From contig MNCI01033474.1 of assembly GCA_015680685.1 (NCBI GenBank), positions 1,972,242 through 2,036,241 of the forward strand: 64,000 nt of DNA, in the 5' to 3' direction. The stretch is from Gnetum montanum (taxonomy: Eukaryota; Streptophyta; Gnetopsida; Gnetales; Gnetaceae). A program made the translations under genes and the position numbers. Each line of letters begins with the position of its first letter. The stretch's first letter is position 1. Positions 52,624-64,000 of this stretch are shown one piece after another. The notes under the pieces are model-generated. The model did no database searches. It worked only from the letters and a program-made list of their open reading frames with translations, and was not told the DNA's origin.

Positions 52624-53039
52624 TGATGAGATGCGAATTGCACAGGCCATGATATCGTATACGCGATATCGCGTCTGCCGCAATATCGCATCCCCTACGA
52701 TATCACGTACGCGATATCTATAAATAAGAGGTAGCACTCCCCTCATTTCTCATCCTAGGCATAAAGTAGCGAAGCTCTGGCGAATTGATCACCTCAGAGA
52801 TAGAATATTTTTCATGTGCCCGCAGTAGGAGTCCCCCAAGTGAACGGTTCTTTATTTGAGTAGCTTTGTACCTGAACAAAAGTTGTGTATGGAAATAAAG
52901 ACGAGCTTTGTGGATAAACCTTACAGTGCATGGATAGGTTTAATTAATGTTATTTACTGCTTTCCTAGTAATGTGGCATGAGTACGACTTGGTTACGAGC
53001 GTTGACGAACGTGTACGGCTAGCCAAGGAATCAGCTACT
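52624..53039 (+). repeat. A3 3' LTR, truncated
   Basis: Starts tgatgagatgcgaattgcac and follows the 5' LTR up to caaggaatcagctact, then ends. About 525 bases of LTR are missing, along with the A3 target duplication and adjoining A2 spacer. Confidence 0.88.
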
Positions 53040-53682
53040 TTTTGTTTTATGGCACTTTTTGTTTTTCTTTCTTTTCTCTTTTTTCTTTTTTCTTTTTCAC
53101 TTTACTGAATCTAGAGAAGCTGACAACCTTTAGGCATGGGTGGATTTCTTTCTGGTGGGACCTCCTAGAGCAGTGTTTGATTTTGAATGCCCTTTTGATT
53201 ACTCTTACTCCCATTTTCATTAGATCTACAAGGATCTTAGTACAACCACGTTGCATGATAACATCAACAGATGTCACCAAAGAGAATCCATAAGTCCCCT
53301 CGATGTCACACCCTAATCATTCCCTCTTGGTCCATCCTTCTTCATTTTGGGTACAATGAACACAAAATTAATTTTAAGTTTTTTAAAATGTCAAGAATAT
53401 CATTGTACCCTCGAATAAAACCTCTTATTTGTAAAGTGGATGAGTAGGTATAATGGGCTCACTATCCCAAATAATTGATCACTCATGAATTAATAACATA
53501 GAACACACCTCAACCAATGACCCACATGAGTGTTTTATTTGTAGATGATATTACTTACAAAAACGTGAAAAGACAAAAACACAAAAAGATAAAAAGATAA
53601 AAAAAAGTTGAAAAATGAAAAACTAGAAAACAAAAAGTTGTAAAATTAAAGAAACCTAAAAAATATTTATTAATCCTGCTTG
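53040..53682 (-). other. A2 spacer, gag-proximal part
   Basis: Complement of the A1 spacer from about 27880 back to 27244: T/C-rich run (53058-53100; a purine run on the coding strand), the complement of gggtgtgacatcgagggg (about 53300), and A-rich tract near 53560-53650. No gene is seen. Confidence 0.6.
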
Positions 53683-55668
53683 TCATTGAAATGGGGGATG
53701 TCCCTCATAACTAGTCAGTTGAGGATGACAAGGATTAATAAATGTAAGATGAGGATCCTTGCATATTGGAAGTATTGGAACCGGTCTATACTTATCCCCT
53801 CAGAGTTCACACACTTGATTATAATGAGTATAGTGGGGCACTTTATATGATGTAGTTCTCGGATAACGAGTTTACCCACTATGATATTTGGGATCATTAG
53901 ATGGTATGCAAGTATTGAGATGATGCCTCCCATGATTATGTTCATTGGGCTGTATGGTTGTTGGAGTGTGAGTTGGTGGCCCTGATGAAGTTACATGAGG
54001 CATTGGGTTCAAAGACAAGGGTGCACCATAGTGTGGGACTTCTGCTGAGTTGGAGGATGTAGTGGCCTCTAAATTATGTTGTCCCTTCTTACAACCATGT
54101 TTAAAGAAGGGGTGCTTTTGATGTTGTTGAGGTTTCTCACTACTGTTGGTAGTAGTAGCACAAGTGTTGTTCATGGGTTGTTGCGGTGGTGCAAGTACCT
54201 TAGGAACAATTGGTGGCACTGTAGAAGGAGGAAAAGGATGAGAATGTTGAAAGTTAGGAGGAGTATAAGGTGCACAAGGTGGTGGTTGTGTTAGAGGTAT
54301 GGGTTGATAGTATTGTGGAGAATAGTATTGTGATGAGATAAAGTGTAGTGGCCTAGTTGGAGAAATAGGATATTGAACAAGATAAGTGTTTGGGTTCAGA
54401 AAATATGAAGGGTGCCTCCATTTTAAGGGTGGTCTCCCCCACGATTGGGATTGTTGCCATTGTGGTCGAACATAGTATCTTTGTACGAACTCTGGATGTA
54501 ACGTGTTTTCCCAATGCTCATGTAAATGCAACAATATTGGGCATTGGCCCTTGGGGTGATCGTACAGGCATATGTTGCATTCATATGTATGATTGGCAGT
54601 TGAGCACTTATTTTCTTTATCCCTTCTTTTCGATTCTCTACTATGTTGTCCTGCTTCTTGGGTTGTCAAAACTTTATCTCCAATATTGTTGATAAATTCT
54701 CCACACTTTTGATACATCCATTCTAACATTTTATTGATCTTTTCCTCAACTTCTTCTAACAATTGTTGTATTGGCAAAGATAATGTTTCCACCTTGAGAT
54801 TGGTTGATTTCTCCTTTTTATGATCATGGACCTTTGTTGAGTTAATATTTTGGTCCCATTGATGTTTTTCAACACTCTCCCATATAGCTAATTCTCCTTC
54901 TTCTTTTGCTCTTCGCTTAATAAGCTCTTGGACTTGATGGGTTCATAGTTCATATAGTTGACCTTGGGCATATATTCCTAAGGTCTCTCTTGTTTCATTA
55001 CATAGCCCATCAATAATATGGTACATTAGCCTTTCCTTGGAAAACCCATGGCTTGAACAGTTGTTTAATAGTGCATCATATCTTTCTAAGGCCATGTCCA
55101 AGGGTTCATGTTTTGCTTGTTTCCATCCTTGGATTTATTTCCTCAAGTTTGACACTCTTGCGTAGGTTTGATATTTTTCGTTAAAGACTTCTACCATTTT
55201 TGACTAGCATCGTATTGTATTTGGTTTTAATAATCTATACCATACTTTTTCTTGGTCAACGAGTGTCATAGGAAAGAGCTTAAGTTTTTGCCACCTATTA
55301 TCAATGTTATTCCATGTGTAGGCATTGTAGAAGGCTAGTAAATGTTGATGCAGATCTAATTCATAGCCGCTTGAAAATGTAGGAAAGTTATTTAAATCGA
55401 GCTTGGGTAGTCAGCTCTCTTTCTGATGCCTATGTGAGATTTGAATAGCCTCTTGTATTTGTGTTAGGCTTGTAGTGGCCAATAGTGGTTCATTGTCATT
55501 GGGTAAGTTATGCTTTAATGTATTGGGATGACGTTACTTTTGTTCATGTTTATAAGAAACCCCTACTTCAGGTTGTATACTCCAATCTTCATCATCATAT
55601 AGTTCGTTGGTTCTCCAATGAACTTTCTCACTAAGTGTGGCATTATCATTATCTTGTAGGAGAGGCAT
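53683..55668 (-). pseudogene. A2 gag
   Basis: ATG at 55668 (MPLLQ) aligns with the A1 start. The second half is open for 306 codons (54792-53872) with LEEVEEKINKMLEWMYQKCG, zinc knuckle CNICLYDHPKGQC (CX2CX3HX4C), and a long Pro/Tyr/His-rich tail. It ends PPFQ then TGA at 53685-53683, slightly beyond the A1 and A4 stop. The first half, including the capsid core, contains stops and small frame changes. It is the best preserved family-A gag tail in the window. Confidence 0.85.
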
Positions 55669-55790
55669 GGTTGTGAAGTTGTGTGTGAAATTACGTGTGA
55701 CTTTTAATAATTATTTTTTCTAGAAGATATATCATTAATTCCTTATATAGCGACCTTGTATGATATAACTAATCTAGATAACTAGCACCA

Positions 55791-55808
55791 TCCCTGGCAA
55801 TGATGCCT
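55791..55808 (-). other. A2 primer-binding site, decayed
   Basis: On the minus strand aggcatcattgccaggga follows the 5' LTR. Several changes separate it from tggcgccgttgccgggga. Confidence 0.6.
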
Positions 55809-55809
55809 A

Positions 55810-56614
55810 TGATGAGTGGCGAGATACCCCTACACTCAACCATACGAATACGAGTGTTTTCACGCATGATCTGGTCAAACTCCGCAAATGGACTAGTTGT
55901 GGCACCTATATCATTAACCTTAGGTCACAGTTTTCTATCTTCCCACCTGGACTAGTATTATATTTGTCACGTATGGTTTAGTCCATAGTGATGTGTATGA
56001 TGTGTTCCTAATTCTAACGCTACTCTTGAAGGAAATGGAAGGTAAGATTAACTAAGCTAAGCTAGGAGGAAAAGGTAAGAAAATCTAATCTAGCCTAAGT
56101 ACGATGAGCAGCCATTCTTTGATTATCTATACACATCTTGGACTTCGTGCACAACTACCACTGGGATTACCAAGTGTAGATCCTAGGTACACCACTGAGA
56201 TACCAAGTAGTCACACTTAAATGCTCGTAATCAAGTCATACTCATTCCACGTTACTAGGAGACAAAGGTGAGAGAGAGAGTAGTAAATAACAAATAAATA
56301 AATAAAAAAAGTGAATGCTGAAATGATGAAGTAATCTTGATCTTTATGATTGGTCATGTGCGCGTCCAAGTACATCATACTCGAATAAAGAATGTCGTAC
56401 AATTACATTCACCACACTGCAGGCAGACACGGGAAAAATAATCTAACTCTGGAGGGATCAAACTGCCAGAGTCTAGCTACAATCTAACTCCTAATTATGA
56501 AACAAGGGAGAGCGACTTCTTATTTATAGACATTGCAGCAGACTGCGATATCGTGTATGTGATATCGTAGGGGAAGACACGATATCGCAGCCCATGCTAT
56601 ATCGTGTCCCATCG
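55810..56614 (-). repeat. A2 5' LTR
   Basis: 805 bases, ends tgatgag and tcccatcg (last base A to G). Palindromic units at about 56540-56610 and the TATA box (complement of ttatttatag, 56519-56529) are at the right, so transcription runs leftwards. The catgt duplication follows. Confidence 0.88.
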
Positions 56615-56619
56615 CATGT

Positions 56620-56829
56620 TTTCCTAGAAACATGATAAAAGACTTTATAATTACCCTTTTCATCTCAAAGAAAGTTTTTATAACTCTCTCTATATTTAAA
56701 TAAGAGCTTTTAAAAGGAATCATAACTGAAGAATACTATACATGAACAAAGATTAAGATATGATTAACCACAACCATCCTTTTAGCTAAAATGAATATTT
56801 TGGAATTCATTTTCTTTCTTAACTTTTTA
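56620..56829. other. Short stretch between A2 and A4
   Basis: AT-rich sequence with no recognised feature. It continues the host sequence seen left of A2 (before 38965). Confidence 0.4.
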
Positions 56830-56834
56830 TATAG

Positions 56835-57717
56835 TGATGGGACATGATATCACATGGGCTGTGATATTGTGTATGAAATATCATGTCTGCCATGATATCG
56901 CATCCCCCGTGATATCACATATGCAATATCGCATCTTCCCCTGCGATATAGCGTACACGATATCGCAGTCCGCCGCAATGTCTATAAATAAAAAATGTCT
57001 CTCCCTTGTTGATCATCCAAGTTTAGTTCCTTAGTGAAACTCTAGTAGTTTGATCCCTCTAGAGATAGAATATTTTTTAGTGTCTACCCACAATGTGGTG
57101 ATTGTAATTGTACGACATTCTTTATTTGAGTGTGACGTACTTGGACGTGCACATGACTGGCAATAAATATTGAGATTACTTCATTATTACAACATTCACT
57201 TGTTATTCATTTATTTATTTAATTGTTATTTATTTCTTTCCTAATTATTCTCTCTCACCCTTATCTCCTAGTAACACATAATGAGTACGACTTGATTACG
57301 AGCATTTAAGTGTGACTACCTTGTATTCCAGTGGCATACCTAGGATCTATGCTTAGTAATCCCAGTGGTAGTCATGCATGAAGTCCAAGATGTGTACAGA
57401 TAAGCAAGAAATGGCTACTCATTGCACTTAGGCTAGTTTAGAATTTCTTACCCTTTCTCTCCTAGCTTAGCTTAGTTAATTTTACCTTCCATTGCCTTTA
57501 CGAGTAGCGTTAGAATTAGGAACACAGCATACACCTCACTCTGGACTAAACCATACGTGACAAAGATAATACTAGTCTAGGTGGGAAGACAGCGAACTAC
57601 GACTTAAGGTTAATGATCTAGGTGCCACAACTAGTCCATCTGCGGAGTTCGACCGGATTGTGCGTGAAAACGCTCGTATTCATATGGTTGAGTGTAGGGG
57701 TATCTCGTCACTTATCA
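56835..57717 (+). repeat. A4 5' LTR
   Basis: 883 bases, the longest of the pol-less group, because U3 has the most palindromic units (56843-56975). TATA box ctataaata at 56982. It ends cttatca. The PBS tggtgccattgtcgggga follows. Confidence 0.88.
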
Positions 57718-57718
57718 T

Positions 57719-57736
57719 TGGTGCCATTGTCGGGGA
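57719..57736 (+). other. A4 primer-binding site
   Basis: tggtgccattgtcgggga, the family-A primer site with three changes from the Athila form. Confidence 0.8.
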
Positions 57737-57863
57737 TGGTGCTAGTTATCTAGATTAGTTATATCATACAAGGTCATTGTAAAGGACTTAACAATATATC
57801 TCTTAGAAAGAAAAAAAATAATTATTAAAAGTCACATATAAATTCACACACAACTTCACAATA

Positions 57864-59841
57864 ATGCCTCCCCTACAAGACAATAATAACACCATACTTA
57901 GTGAGGAAGTTCATTGGAGAACCAACAAAATATATGATGATGAAGATTGGAGTATACCAGCTGAAGTGGGGGTTTCTTATGAACATGAACGAAAGAAACA
58001 TCATCCCAACACATGAAAGCATAACTTACCCGATGACAATGAATACGTACTGGCCACTACAAGCTTAACGCAAATACAAGAGGCTGTTCGAATCTCACGT
58101 AGGCATCATAAAGAGAGTCGTCTACCTAGGCTTGATTTAAACAACTTTGTTACATTCTCAAGAGGCTATGAATTAGATCCACAACAACATTTACTAGCCT
58201 TCTACGATGCCTGCACATGGAATAACATTGATAACGGGTTGCAAAAACTTAAGATCTTCCCTATGACACTCGTTGACCAAGCAAAAGTATGGTATAAATC
58301 ATTAAAATCAAAGACAATACGATGCTGGTCAACAATCGTAGGAGTATTTAATGAAAAGTATCAAGCCTCACAAGAGTGTTGGCCTTGAGGAAACAAATGC
58401 AAGGATGGAAAAAAGTACAACATGAACCCTTGGACATGGCCTTAGAAAGATATTATGCACTATTAAACAATTGTCCAGGCCATGGGTTCTCCGAGGAAAG
58501 GCTAGCATACCATATTATTGATGGGCTATGTAACGAAACAATAGAGACCTTAGGAATATATGCCCAAGGTCAACTATACAAACTACAAATCCATCAAGTC
58601 CAAGAGCTTATTAAGTAGGTAGCAAAAGAAGAAGGAGAAATAGCTAGATAGAAGAGTGTTGAAAAACATCAACAGGACCAAAATTTCAACTTAACAAAGG
58701 TCCATGATCATAACAAGGAGAAATCAACCAATCTCAAGGTGGAAGAATCATCTTTGCCAATACAACAATCATTAGAAGAAGTCAAGGCAAAGATTAATAA
58801 GATGTTGGAATGGACGTATCAAAATTATGGAGAATTTATTAATGTTATTGGAGATAAAGTTTTGACAACCCAAGAAGCAGGATAAAAAATTAGACAATTG
58901 GAAAGAAGGAATAAGGAAAATAAGAGCTCAACTTCCAATCACACGTATGAATGCAATATATGCCTGTATGATCACCCCAAGGGCCAATGCCTAATATTGT
59001 TACATTTACATGAGCATTGAGGAAATATGTTACATCCCGAGTTCATACAGAGATACTGTGTTCAATCACAGTGGCAACAATCCTAGTCATTGGGGAGACC
59101 ACCCTTAGACTGGAGGCACCCTTCATATTGTTTGAATCCAAATGCTTATCAAGTTCAACATCCTATTTCTCCAACTGGGCCACTGCACTCTATCTCACCA
59201 CAGTACTATTTTCCACAATACTATTAGCCCATACCTCCAACACAGCCACCACCTTATGAACCTTACACTCCTCCTAACTTTCAACATTCTCATCCTTTCC
59301 CTCCTTCCACAGTGCCACCAACTATTCCTAAGGTACACCACTACAACAAGCCACGAACAACACTTGTGCTACTACTACCAACAGTAGTGAGAAACCTCCC
59401 CAACATCCAAAGCACCCCTTCTTTAAACATGGCTGTAAGAAAGGACAACCCAATTTAGAGGCCACCACATCTTCCAACTCAGCACAAGTCCCACACTATG
59501 GTGCACCCTTACCTTCGAACCCAACACCTCATGTAACTTTATCAGGGCCACCAACTAACACTCCAACAACCACATGGCCCAATGAACACAACCATGAGAG
59601 GCATCATCCTAATCCTTACATACCATCTAATAGTCACAAACATCATAGTGGGTCAACTCGTTATCCAGGAACTACATCATATAAAGTGCCCCACTATGCC
59701 CACTATAATCAAGTGTGTGAACCCCGAGGGGATAAGTATGGACAAGTTCCAATACTTTCAACATGCAAGGATCCCCATCTTCCATTTATTAATCCTTTCC
59801 ATACTCAACTGTTTAGTTATGGGGGATATCCTCCATTCTAA
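57864..59841 (+). pseudogene. A4 gag
   Basis: ATG at 57864 (MPPLQD). The core is recognisable: LDPQQHLLAFYDACTWNNID, VWYKSLKSKTIRCWSTIV, LERYYALLNNCPGHGFSEER and LIIDGLCNETIETLGIYAQG-like sequence. Zinc knuckle CNICLYDHPKGQC is at about 58953. It ends YGGYPPF before TAA at 59839. TAG and TGA stops and a one-base change near 58365 disrupt it. Closest in layout to A1. Confidence 0.85.
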
Positions 59842-61800
59842 TAACAAGAAAGATTAATAAATAATTTTCATTTTCTTTGATTTTTCAATTTTTATTTTCC
59901 AGTTTTTATTTTTTTTCAACTTTTTGTTTTATCTTTTTATCTTTTTGTGTTTTTTTCCTTTTGTGTTTTTGTAAGTAATCTCATCTACGAATAAAACACT
60001 CATGTGGATTGTTGGTTGAGGTGTGTTCTATGGTATTAAGTCATGAGTGATCAATTATTTGGAAAAGTGAGCCCATTACACCCACTCATCCACTCTACAA
60101 ATAAGAGGGTCTATCTAGGGGTACAATGATATTCTTGATATTTTTTAAAAAACTTAAAATCAATTTTGTATTCATTGTACCTAGAATGAAGAAGGATTGT
60201 CCAAGAGAGAATGATTAGGGTGTGACATCAAGGGGACTTGTGGATTCTCTTTGGTGACATCTATGGGAGTTATCATGCAACTTGGTTGTACTAAGATCCT
60301 TGTAGATCTAATAAAAAATTGGAGTAAGAGTAATCAAAAGGGCACTCGAAGATCAAAGGTTGTTCTAGGGGGTCCGACTGGAAAGACATGCACACATGCC
60401 TAAAGGTTGGCAGCTTCTCTGGATTCAGTAAAGTGAAAAAGAAAAAAAAGGAAAGAGAAAAAGAAAAGAAAAACAAAGTGCCATAAAACAAAAATCACTC
60501 CTCCCTTGAATAAAAACGCCAAGTGATTGTACACTGTGTTGTTATGGTACTCTCATAGTTGTTCATCATGGGATGAAACGATACGATGTCACTGATTAGA
60601 GGACTAGACTTGGTCCTGATCTTGGAATGACAGGTGAATGACATGTTAATCATGCTTTTCACGTAGGATTCACTATGCCCTAGGTCAGTTACCTCATGTC
60701 CCAATCTCTACGATCCCTTTCTATACCTCGTCTCATCTCACTATTCATGTAATTGTAGCTCGTGTCCCATGTAGCATAGAATTTTCATCTCATTCCAATA
60801 TTTACATGTGTGTGTTTTGTGGAGTTAGTGCGGATTACCTTTAACCCTTCTAGTGCCCACAGACACTTGAAGTGTGGTTACACAAGGGAATTATAGGTTG
60901 AAACCTGCTTTGGGGAGGACCCTCTTGTGTAATCTTTTGTAATCTTTTCTTATGACATAGTTCACACACACAATTTCTTACCCTCAGCTTAATTTTTCAA
61001 TTGATTTTATTTCCCTATTATTATCCCTCTAAATTTCAACATTCCAATGTACCATTACATACCCTTTTTTCTTAACTGCCCAAGTTTTTATTTGATAAAA
61101 TTCATATATCATCATTACTGGTGCCTTTTGAATTAATGAAATTACCCTAGAACATTTTGATTATAGCCAATGTCCTCAATTTTCAATGTTAATTTCAAGA
61201 AAATTCTTTAAAAATTTGATATTTTTCATGTGTCTCATATTACTTGGGACAAGATATCATGTACGCAATATCGCATGGCATGCAATATCACGTACGCGAT
61301 ATCGTGTCCCATAAACCTATAAATAAGTACCCCTACCGCAACACTTAGCATCATTTTGCCATTTCCATGGGGGGAGTTTTTGGAATTTTTCTCTATGACT
61401 TGCAATTGAGTGACCCTTGCTTTTCTACTCATATCTCGCTCATTAGCGCTCCGATTTTTATTCCATTTGAACCTACTTGAACTTGGAGTGTTTAGTTTAG
61501 TTGTGGGGGAGAGACACTTGCCAAAAAGTGCCTAAATTTTTTGAAATTTATCATCGTCCAAAGGACATCAATTAGGGTAATTAACTTTAACACTTAGAAT
61601 AATTGTTCCTAAAAATCATTTAACCCTTAGGTTTACCAGGATATTAAAAATGGGAACCACCTAAGTCATAGAACTCATTATTACAAACTTTCAAGCATGA
61701 TCACACGACATAACATAAGATCTTTAATTAAGGCAAGCAGTAAGGTATAACTTAACTTCAAAAACAACCTTACTAATACTTGACCTGTGTGATTGACAGT
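59842..61800 (+). other. A4 spacer with internal promoter-like region
   Basis: No gene is seen. Landmarks: T-rich run (59870-59970), gggtgtgacatcaagggg (about 60218), purine run (60436-60478), ctttggggaggaccc (60908-60922), palindromes gatatcatgtacgcaatatcg (61252-61305), TATA box cctataaataag (61315-61326), then about 480 bases of untranslated sequence with gttgtgggggagag at about 61500. This is the most complete copy of the internal promoter region in the window. Confidence 0.65.
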
Positions 61801-64000
61801 AGGAGGGTCCTATTCAAGGTGGAAAGAAATGATCTCATAGAGGTGGAAAACAAGGTCCTGTTAGAAAACATGTAGAATAGGAGGAGCACTCATTCAGCAT
61901 CCATCAAGATGAACCTCCTACTAGACGATCCGGGTAGGTAGAAGGAGGAGCTACTGCAACACCTAAACTGGGACAACAACTCACGTTGCCCCCAAAATGT
62001 GTTCAGGCTATCCATGAGAAGTCTACATTCGCTATGGTGATTGTGGAGTTAAACTTTGAATCTTTTGTAAAGTTTGCTCTTGAGGCTATTAGGGATCACC
62101 TCAAAGGATCTCCCTTATGGCCTATCCTCTCTAAAAGTGGTGCCTAGTACCTAGGAGAGATGTACTAGTTTTACCACAATAAGGAGCAAGGAACCACTGT
62201 TAACATTTGGGGTGTGATAGTTGACTTCTCTACATAGGCCATTTTGGAAGTGTTAAACCTTTCGAATATAGGGCCCAAGGTTTCTTGGTTATCTACCCAT
62301 TCAGACCCCGATGTGTGAAAGGATTGGTTGGAGAAGACTTATGGTAGAGACAAATCTTTTGATGAATTGACGACGGAAGAGATAGTTTACTTCAAAATTG
62401 GGACATATCACCTTTTCCCCACAAAAGGCTTGAAAATAATATCCATGTATGTGGCTAAAGGATGCGCAGTGTTGAAGGGAAAGGTTAATGCTAACTTGCC
62501 CCATCTATATTTGATGGAGATCCTGAGGTAGTTTGAAGAACATAAGATAAAGAAGATGGTGCTACCTTTCCCCTGTCTTATCAGAAATTTGTGCCAATGT
62601 GCGGGTATTTGGGGATACACCAATGACATCCTCCAAAAAGCCCAAACTTCTTCATATGCTGAATTACTAAATGCGCCAGCTCCAAGGAAAAGCACTGGCA
62701 AAGAGCTAGGACCAGATCAAGAAGAAGAACAAATGGTTGGACCCAGTCAACCTCCAGCCATGGGTCCCATCCAACAATAAGAAGAAAGGCCTAACATAGG
62801 CCAAGATCAGCCGCCACCGTCGCAATACTATAGACCGTCGATGAGCCATCTTAGGACCATCACTAAGATAGTCAATTGGGAAAGTCATGATGATGCAAAT
62901 CTCTTCTGCATCATTGATGATGTCAATCAGCCTATAGTTTCATTGGATTTCATAAGGGGGAATATATCCATTCAATCAAGAGGAGGAGAAAGTAGATGGT
63001 CACAATAGATCTCAGGGAACACAACATCTTTCCAGGTGCAGTTAGAGACTAGTGAAGGGGCCACTGTGCTGGTCATGCAACACCAGAATGTCACAGGAGT
63101 TGCAGAAGTGATCGTAAACCACATCAAAGAATCCTTCAACATACCTATTGTGCCACCAGTAGATCTCTCAAGAGCACGAGATGCTCAAACTCTTGCCAAA
63201 ACCTCAATGACTGCTATGGAACATGAGGATGTACTTGACCGATTACTACAAACAAGGCAAGTTCTGAAGTCCCTGTTTGACATTCCTCAAGATTTCACAG
63301 AAATTCAATAAAACCTCATTTCCAAAAAGGGGAAGTTAGGCATATCTAAAGTAAGAGCCGAGCATGCTAAAGCTGAAGTGCAGAAACTACAAGAGCAACT
63401 TGTAGCCTTACAAGTAGCATAATAGGACCCTCTGTAATTTGTTCCTGTAGACCAACTAGAAAATTTTAGAACCAAGAAACTAACAAATTTTATTGTAGAG
63501 AATAAAAGGGTAACAGAAGAAAAGGAGAAGGTTGTTTGGGATGCCTCCGCAGTAGAAGTGCAAACTCATGCGCATCTTAAGGCACTCAAGGCCTTAGAAG
63601 CAGAAAAAAAGTAGTTGGTTGCAGACAACCTTCGGTTGACCACTGTGGAGAAATAAAATAATGTTCTCAATGAACACTTTCATTAGTTATGAGAATAATT
63701 TATTTAGATCAACCAAGACATAAGCCATTTAGCTAGAGAAAATTGAACCCTCTCAATGGAGGAGGTATGCGCTATTCGCCAAAAGTCAGCAATTGAGATA
63801 AGTGCATGGTAGAATGAAGCTAAAAAACATGATAATCAGAAGGAGAACTTCCATGATTAGGTGGGGATGTATAAACAGATCCTTGAAAAAGAGATCCATA
63901 TGGCCAAGGCTCAAATCAATACTATCAGTGCTCAACACATTGATTAGAGGGCCATATTGAACACATACACCTTCACCCACCAAGTGGAAGTTTAGAATCG
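61801..64000 (+). pseudogene. A4 additional ORF, partial
   Basis: The start seen in A1 and A2 (gattgcag then ATG GCC CC) is lost by a deletion of about 17 bases near 61797. The domain follows in one frame: EKTYGRDKSFDELTTEEIVY, LFPTKGLKIISMYVAKGCAV, LPFPCLIRNLCQCAGIWGYT, then the linker with DANLFCIIDD and MEHEDVLDRLLQTRQV. A Lys/Glu/Gln-rich part (KAEVQKLQEQLVALQ) runs from about 63330 to the window end. Stops are mainly TAG, with one TAA in a Gln pair. Confidence 0.7.

Larger units (their letters stand above)
43570..53039 (+). mobile_element. Element A3: Athila-like element with gag-pro-pol, inserted in A2
   Basis: 5' LTR 43570-44561 and a truncated 3' LTR from 52624 to about 53039. PBS, gag, protease, RT, RNase H and integrase are in Ty3/gypsy order. 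From 44703 to 50758 the only frame change coincides with an ambiguous base at 46122, so the original was a single gag-pol frame. Stops are scattered through it. RT box and integrase Glu are mutated. It lacks the aORF of A1, A2 and A4. RT and PBS fit the Athila group. Confidence 0.88.
38965..56619 (-). mobile_element. Element A2: complete pol-less family-A element containing A3
   Basis: Perfect duplication catgt (38965-38969 and 56615-56619) flanks LTRs of 805 bases each: 38970-39774 (3') and 55810-56614 (5'). In element order it carries a PBS, gag (55668-53683), a spacer cut by A3, an internal promoter-like region (43255-43191), the aORF (42718-39933) and a purine tract. No pol of its own is seen. 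About 430 bases of the A2 spacer are missing next to A3. Confidence 0.85.
56835..64000 (+). mobile_element. Element A4: third pol-less family-A element, cut by the window end
   Basis: 5' LTR 56835-57717, PBS 57719-57736, gag 57864-59841, spacer with internal promoter-like region, then an aORF running to the end of the window. The order and landmarks match A1 and A2. Left flank tatag (56830-56834) should be the target duplication. The 3' LTR lies outside. No pol lies between gag and the aORF. Confidence 0.85.

Overview
This is nuclear DNA from a seed plant with a large, repeat-packed genome. A conifer or other gymnosperm is my best guess, from the style and age of the repeats, but nothing in the window proves it. 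The window is AT-rich and holds one gene that looks functional in about 64 kb. Almost everything else is LTR retrotransposon sequence, much of it nested. Two features point to draft clone sequence: ambiguous bases at 28724, 29006, 46122 and 50968, and a 24-base C run beside an implausible palindrome.

Left block (1-24226, resuming at 32844-33268). The oldest layer is E0, a minus-strand element with a gag-like protein read at 33268-32844 and 24221-22290. I infer that a minus-strand Ty3/gypsy element, G1, lies inside E0. G1 has an LTR-like region at about 19584-17221, a gag split into 17220-16928 and 2412-2150, a protease, a dual-RNase-H-type RNase H placed before the RT, and the RT connector. 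G1 gag is split by a minus-strand Ty1/copia element, B (2418-16922, TSD gattc/gattt), which has gag but no pol. The 3' LTR of B is in turn split by a plus-strand Ty3/gypsy chromovirus-like element, C (3181-11934).

Family A (Athila-like Ty3/gypsy). A1 (24227-32838, TSD atgtg/atgtg) sits inside E0. A2 (38970-56614, minus strand, TSD catgt/catgt) contains A3 (43570-53039). A4 (56835 to beyond the window end) follows. The last 22 bases of a further LTR, A0, open the window. A1, A2 and A4 share one unusual layout: gag, no pol, a long non-coding spacer, an internal LTR-like promoter, and then an additional ORF (aORF) of about 920 codons with a plant-transposon-protein-like head and a coiled-coil tail. 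A3 is the opposite: it has gag-pro-pol, apparently in one frame, and no aORF. This looks like a pol-less family and a related pol-bearing partner lying side by side.

Gene island (33269-38964). A complete five-exon GDSL-type esterase/lipase gene lies at 35303-37020. A three-copy direct repeat lies upstream, and short repeats plus a SINE-like tract lie downstream.

Most broken reading frames carry TAG or TGA where CAG, CGA or TGG is expected. This fits cytosine deamination in long-methylated repeats.
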